Positions 6,420 to 8,916 of a DNA stretch of 8,916 nt are shown here, piece after piece. Numbering within the stretch: the first letter of the stretch is position 1; every line of letters starts with the position of its first letter. The notes beneath the pieces are model-generated. The model saw only the letters and a list, made by a program, of their open reading frames with translations. It was not told where the DNA came from and ran no database searches. The position numbers and the translations under genes are program-made. The stretch is from Coriobacteriia bacterium. GTDB lineage: Bacteria > Actinomycetota > Coriobacteriia > WRKU01. Where the stretch lies: NCBI GenBank assembly GCA_009784095.1, contig WRDL01000059.1, forward strand, positions 1-8,916. The letters run 5' to 3'.

Positions 6420-7821
6420 TCGGACCGATCTCGTCGAGCTCGGCAAGCGTCACCTTTCGGCAGTGCATACGGTCATCGAGGAACGCCTGCTTGTTACGCA
6501 GCGCGATCTTCTTGTCATACATCCAGACCGTCAGTTCCTTGTGCAACTCGAGTGAGCGAAAGTCAAGGTTCATCGTCCCGACCGACGAGGCGATATCATC
6601 GGTCACGATCATCTTGGAATGGAAGAATCCGGTCTCATAGAGATAGATCTTCACCCCCGCCATCAAAAGCGGGCGAAAATACGTGAATGCCGCATCCCAC
6701 GCGATCTTCTTGTCGGGGACCCCGGTGATCATCAGCCTCACATCGATACCGGAGAACGCTGCGGTCTCGAGCGTGGCTTCGAGCGCGGTGGTCGGCACAT
6801 AGTAGGGGGATTGGATCCATACATAATCGTTGGCACGCGAGATCGCGATCTTATAGGAGTCCGAAGCGACATCCCAGACATCCTCGACACCTTGCGCGGC
6901 AATCTGGACCAATACGTCGCCGTCACCGATGCGATCGAGCGGAAAATACTTTGAAAGCCACAGCGATTCGTGATCGACCTCGAACCAGCGTTGGCTGAAG
7001 AGATCCTGCATGAGAAACACCGCCGGTCCGCAAAAACGTATGCCGGTGTCACGCCATGAGTCGTACTTATGACCTCCATCGATATATTCCTGTCCGATGT
7101 TGAACCCACCGGTATGCGCGCATATGCCGTCGATGACGGTGATCTTACGATGGTTGCGATAGTTGATCTGCCGGATCGCGGTAATATCGCTCAGTACCAC
7201 TCCGCCCGCTTCTTTGACGCGTCGGAGCCCCTTTTTGCTGTAGGCGATACTCCCGAAGAAATCGTTCAGTATACGGACCTCGACGCCCGCTTTGAGGCGC
7301 TCGACCAAAATATCGCTCACCTGATCGGCCAACTCATCATCTTCCCAGATGAAGTACTGCATATGAATGAATTCCTGTGCACCTCGCAGATCGTCGAGCA
7401 GGTTCGGGAAATAGGACTGACCGTCATACCAGATATCGATATCACGCGCAGGTATCGCAGGGACGCCGGATTGGTTCCACATCAATTTGATCAGATGCTC
7501 GACCTGGGTATGGGTATTGGCCGCAAGGAATGCGTTCGCAGAATCGACGTAGCGATCGAGGATATGTTCCATAAAGGGGATCCGGATCGATTGGCGCGCC
7601 TTGTGCCACTTCGACTTCCGCGCGATCTCTTCCCAATTACGTCCGGTGAAGTAGTACAGGACCAATCCGATACCGGGAAGCAGACAGATCACGAGGATCC
7701 ATGCGATGGTCACCGGAGGTTCGCGGTCGGTGGCGATCAGCGCCAGGATGGCGATGATCCAATACAACACGAGGATCGGGAATGCGATCCAGCCTTGTGA
7801 GAGTATGCTCGAAACTAACAT
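6370..7821 (-). CDS. cls: Cardiolipin synthase (phospholipase D family)
   Basis: Cls joins two phosphatidylglycerol molecules into cardiolipin plus glycerol at the membrane. The 483-residue protein is full length. It has two N-terminal transmembrane segments (about 9-30 and 38-58), then two phospholipase D domains. HKD motif 1 is H224, K226, D231 within NHRKITVID, followed by GGFNIGQEY. HKD motif 2 is H401, K403, D408 within HSKMIVTD, followed by GTMNLDFRSLELHKEL. The usual C-terminal RLLSRLL is present, ending at TAA 6370-6372. The start is ATG 7821. GAGG just upstream is very close to it (two bases), so initiation may be helped by read-through of ribosomes from uvrB, whose stop lies 44 bp upstream. 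The last 50 bp overlap the convergent membrane-protein gene. Some phospholipase D family members act on other phospholipids, but the two membrane segments and length favour Cls. Confidence 0.92.
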   Translation of the reverse strand: MLVSSILSQGWIAFPILVLYWIIAILALIATDREPPVTIAWILVICLLPGIGLVLYYFTGRNWEEIARKSKWHKARQSIRIPFMEHILDRYVDSANAFLAANTHTQVEHLIKLMWNQSGVPAIPARDIDIWYDGQSYFPNLLDDLRGAQEFIHMQYFIWEDDELADQVSDILVERLKAGVEVRILNDFFGSIAYSKKGLRRVKEAGGVVLSDITAIRQINYRNHRKITVIDGICAHTGGFNIGQEYIDGGHKYDSWRDTGIRFCGPAVFLMQDLFSQRWFEVDHESLWLSKYFPLDRIGDGDVLVQIAAQGVEDVWDVASDSYKIAISRANDYVWIQSPYYVPTTALEATLETAAFSGIDVRLMITGVPDKKIAWDAAFTYFRPLLMAGVKIYLYETGFFHSKMIVTDDIASSVGTMNLDFRSLELHKELTVWMYDKKIALRNKQAFLDDRMHCRKVTLAELDEIGPIKRFENSAYRLLSRLL

Positions 7822-7865
7822 GACCTCTTCGTACCTTAATACTTCCTGGGCCGTTTCTGGCGTGT

Positions 7866-8916
7866 TTACTTGCGCCGGCGCCGTCCGTGAGCGCTGCCTT
7901 TACGTGCGCTCTTCTTCAGCTCGCCGAGGATCTCGTCGCTTTGCGCGCCTTCGATCTCCGTTCGTAACTTTACCACTTGATCACGCAGTTTGGCAGCGGT
8001 CTCGAAATCGAGCGCACTTGCAGCGTTGTTCATCTCTTCTTCCATCGCCGCGATCACCCGAAACGCCTCGCTCTTGGGCAGTTTGCCCAGCTCGGCAGCC
8101 GCGTCACGGATACCCCCATCATCTTCGGACTCGTCGCGTACGAACGAGACGATGTCACTGATCGCCTTGCGGATCGTCTCAGGCTTGATATTGTGCTCGA
8201 TATTGTAGGCGGTCTGTATCTCACGACGGCGGTCGGTCTCATCGAGCGCCAGCCTCATCGAATCGGTCACCTTATCGGCATACATGATGACCTTGCCGGA
8301 GACGTTGCGCGCTGCACGCCCGATCGTTTGGATGAGCGAGCGGGTGTTGCGCAGGAATCCTTCCTTGTCCGCATCAAGGATCGCGACGAGCGAGACCTCG
8401 GGAAGATCGAGCCCCTCGCGCAGTAGGTTGATACCGACGACCACATCGATGACCCCTTGGCGTAACTCGCGTAAGATCTCGACGCGCTCCATCGTGCCGA
8501 TATCGCTGTGCAGATAGCGCACTTTGATACCTTGCTCGACGAAGTAATCGGTCAGATCCTCTGCCATCTGCTTGGTCAGCGTGGTGACCAACGTGCGCTC
8601 ACCGCTCTCGACGCGTGCTCTGATCTCGTCGAGCAGATCGTCGATCTGTCCGGTCACCGGGCGGACCTCGATCTCGGGGTCGACCAACCCGGTCGGACGA
8701 ATGATCTGTTCGACCGTCTGCTGGGTCACCCCCAATTCGTAATCGCCCGGTGTGGCACTCACGTAGATCGTCTGGGGAATCTTGGATTCGAATTCGTCGA
8801 AGCGCAGGGGACGGTTGTCCAGCGCGCTGGGCAGACGGAATCCATGCTCGACCAACGTCAGCTTTCGTGAGCGGTCCCCCTCATGCATTCCGCGGATCTG
8901 CGGAACGGTCACGTGA
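7866..8916 (-). CDS. uvrB: UvrABC system protein B (excinuclease subunit B), N-terminal half outside window
   Basis: UvrB is the helicase-like damage-verification subunit that receives DNA from UvrA and recruits UvrC. Only the last 349 residues are here. They begin with HVTVPQIRGM, directly after where the DESH helicase motif should lie, so about 340 N-terminal residues (Walker A, beta-hairpin) are beyond the right edge. An in-frame GTG at 8912 is internal and not the start. Visible in order (numbered from the first residue in the window) are YVSATPGDYELG (51-62), TLTKQMAEDLTDYF (112-125), VRYLHSD (132-138), GINLLREGLDLPEVS (161-175), the motif VI arginines in QTIGRAARN (196-204) and a C-terminal UVR domain (about 291-323) that pairs with the UvrC UVR domain. 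It ends in a basic tail, GRRRRK. cls follows after 44 bp on the same strand. Confidence 0.98.
   Translation of the reverse strand, partial: HVTVPQIRGMHEGDRSRKLTLVEHGFRLPSALDNRPLRFDEFESKIPQTIYVSATPGDYELGVTQQTVEQIIRPTGLVDPEIEVRPVTGQIDDLLDEIRARVESGERTLVTTLTKQMAEDLTDYFVEQGIKVRYLHSDIGTMERVEILRELRQGVIDVVVGINLLREGLDLPEVSLVAILDADKEGFLRNTRSLIQTIGRAARNVSGKVIMYADKVTDSMRLALDETDRRREIQTAYNIEHNIKPETIRKAISDIVSFVRDESEDDGGIRDAAAELGKLPKSEAFRVIAAMEEEMNNAASALDFETAAKLRDQVVKLRTEIEGAQSDEILGELKKSARKGSAHGRRRRK

Noticed and set aside
7069..7800. Plus-strand open frame of 243 codons opposite cls
   Set aside because: It mirrors the phospholipase D domains and shows no domain of its own.
7822..7865. Terminator between uvrB and cls
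   Set aside because: Only a three-base-pair GCC/GGC stem is possible and no T tract follows.
8910..8912. GTG at 8912 as the true uvrB start
   Set aside because: The codon before it encodes the histidine of the DESH helicase motif, so the frame continues beyond the window; UvrB needs about 340 more N-terminal residues.
1..8916. CRISPR array, tRNA, rRNA, insertion sequence or prophage remains
   Set aside because: No regularly spaced repeats, no cloverleaf in the few intergenic bases, no transposase or integrase frame, and nearly all the sequence is accounted for by housekeeping-like genes.

Overview
The window is a bacterial chromosomal segment built around nucleotide excision repair. All three Uvr(A)BC excinuclease genes lie on the minus strand. 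In transcription order they are uvrB (3' half only, cut by the right edge), a cardiolipin synthase gene, then uvrA and uvrC (cut by the left edge just before its C-terminus). Moderately high GC, frequent GTG starts, the clustering of uvrB, uvrA and uvrC, and the protein sequences suggest an actinobacterium, possibly of the class Coriobacteriia. This taxonomic guess rests on protein style and gene order only, because no rRNA is present.

Layout from left to right: uvrC (1-1785, minus, GTG start nine bases after the uvrA stop), uvrA (1795-4671, minus, GTG start with a good ribosome binding site), an 83-bp divergent promoter region, a three-gene plus-strand island (4755-6419), cls (6370-7821, minus, with its 3' end overlapping the island by 50 bp) and uvrB (7866-8916+, minus). 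There is no gene-free stretch longer than about 85 bp. I see no rRNA, tRNA, CRISPR array, insertion sequence or long repeat.

The minus-strand genes make a coherent set. UvrA2 with UvrB finds bulky DNA lesions, UvrA leaves, and UvrC cuts on both sides of the lesion. Cls, between uvrB and uvrA, is a membrane phospholipid synthase with no obvious repair role and probably rides in the uvrB operon. uvrC is translationally linked to uvrA.

The plus-strand island is the least ordinary part. It holds a divergent PduO-type corrinoid adenosyltransferase homologue, a short LarE-type PP-loop sulfur transferase that keeps the CxxC plus third cysteine of the iron-sulfur LarE type but lacks the family's C-terminal region, and a small membrane protein with an HEYGH metalloprotease-like motif. 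The first two are tightly spaced (3 bp, strong internal Shine-Dalgarno) and probably co-expressed. UvrC also shows an altered cysteine pattern at its presumed iron-sulfur site. I did not find anything I can firmly call an undescribed multi-gene system. The island and the UvrC cysteine change are the best leads.
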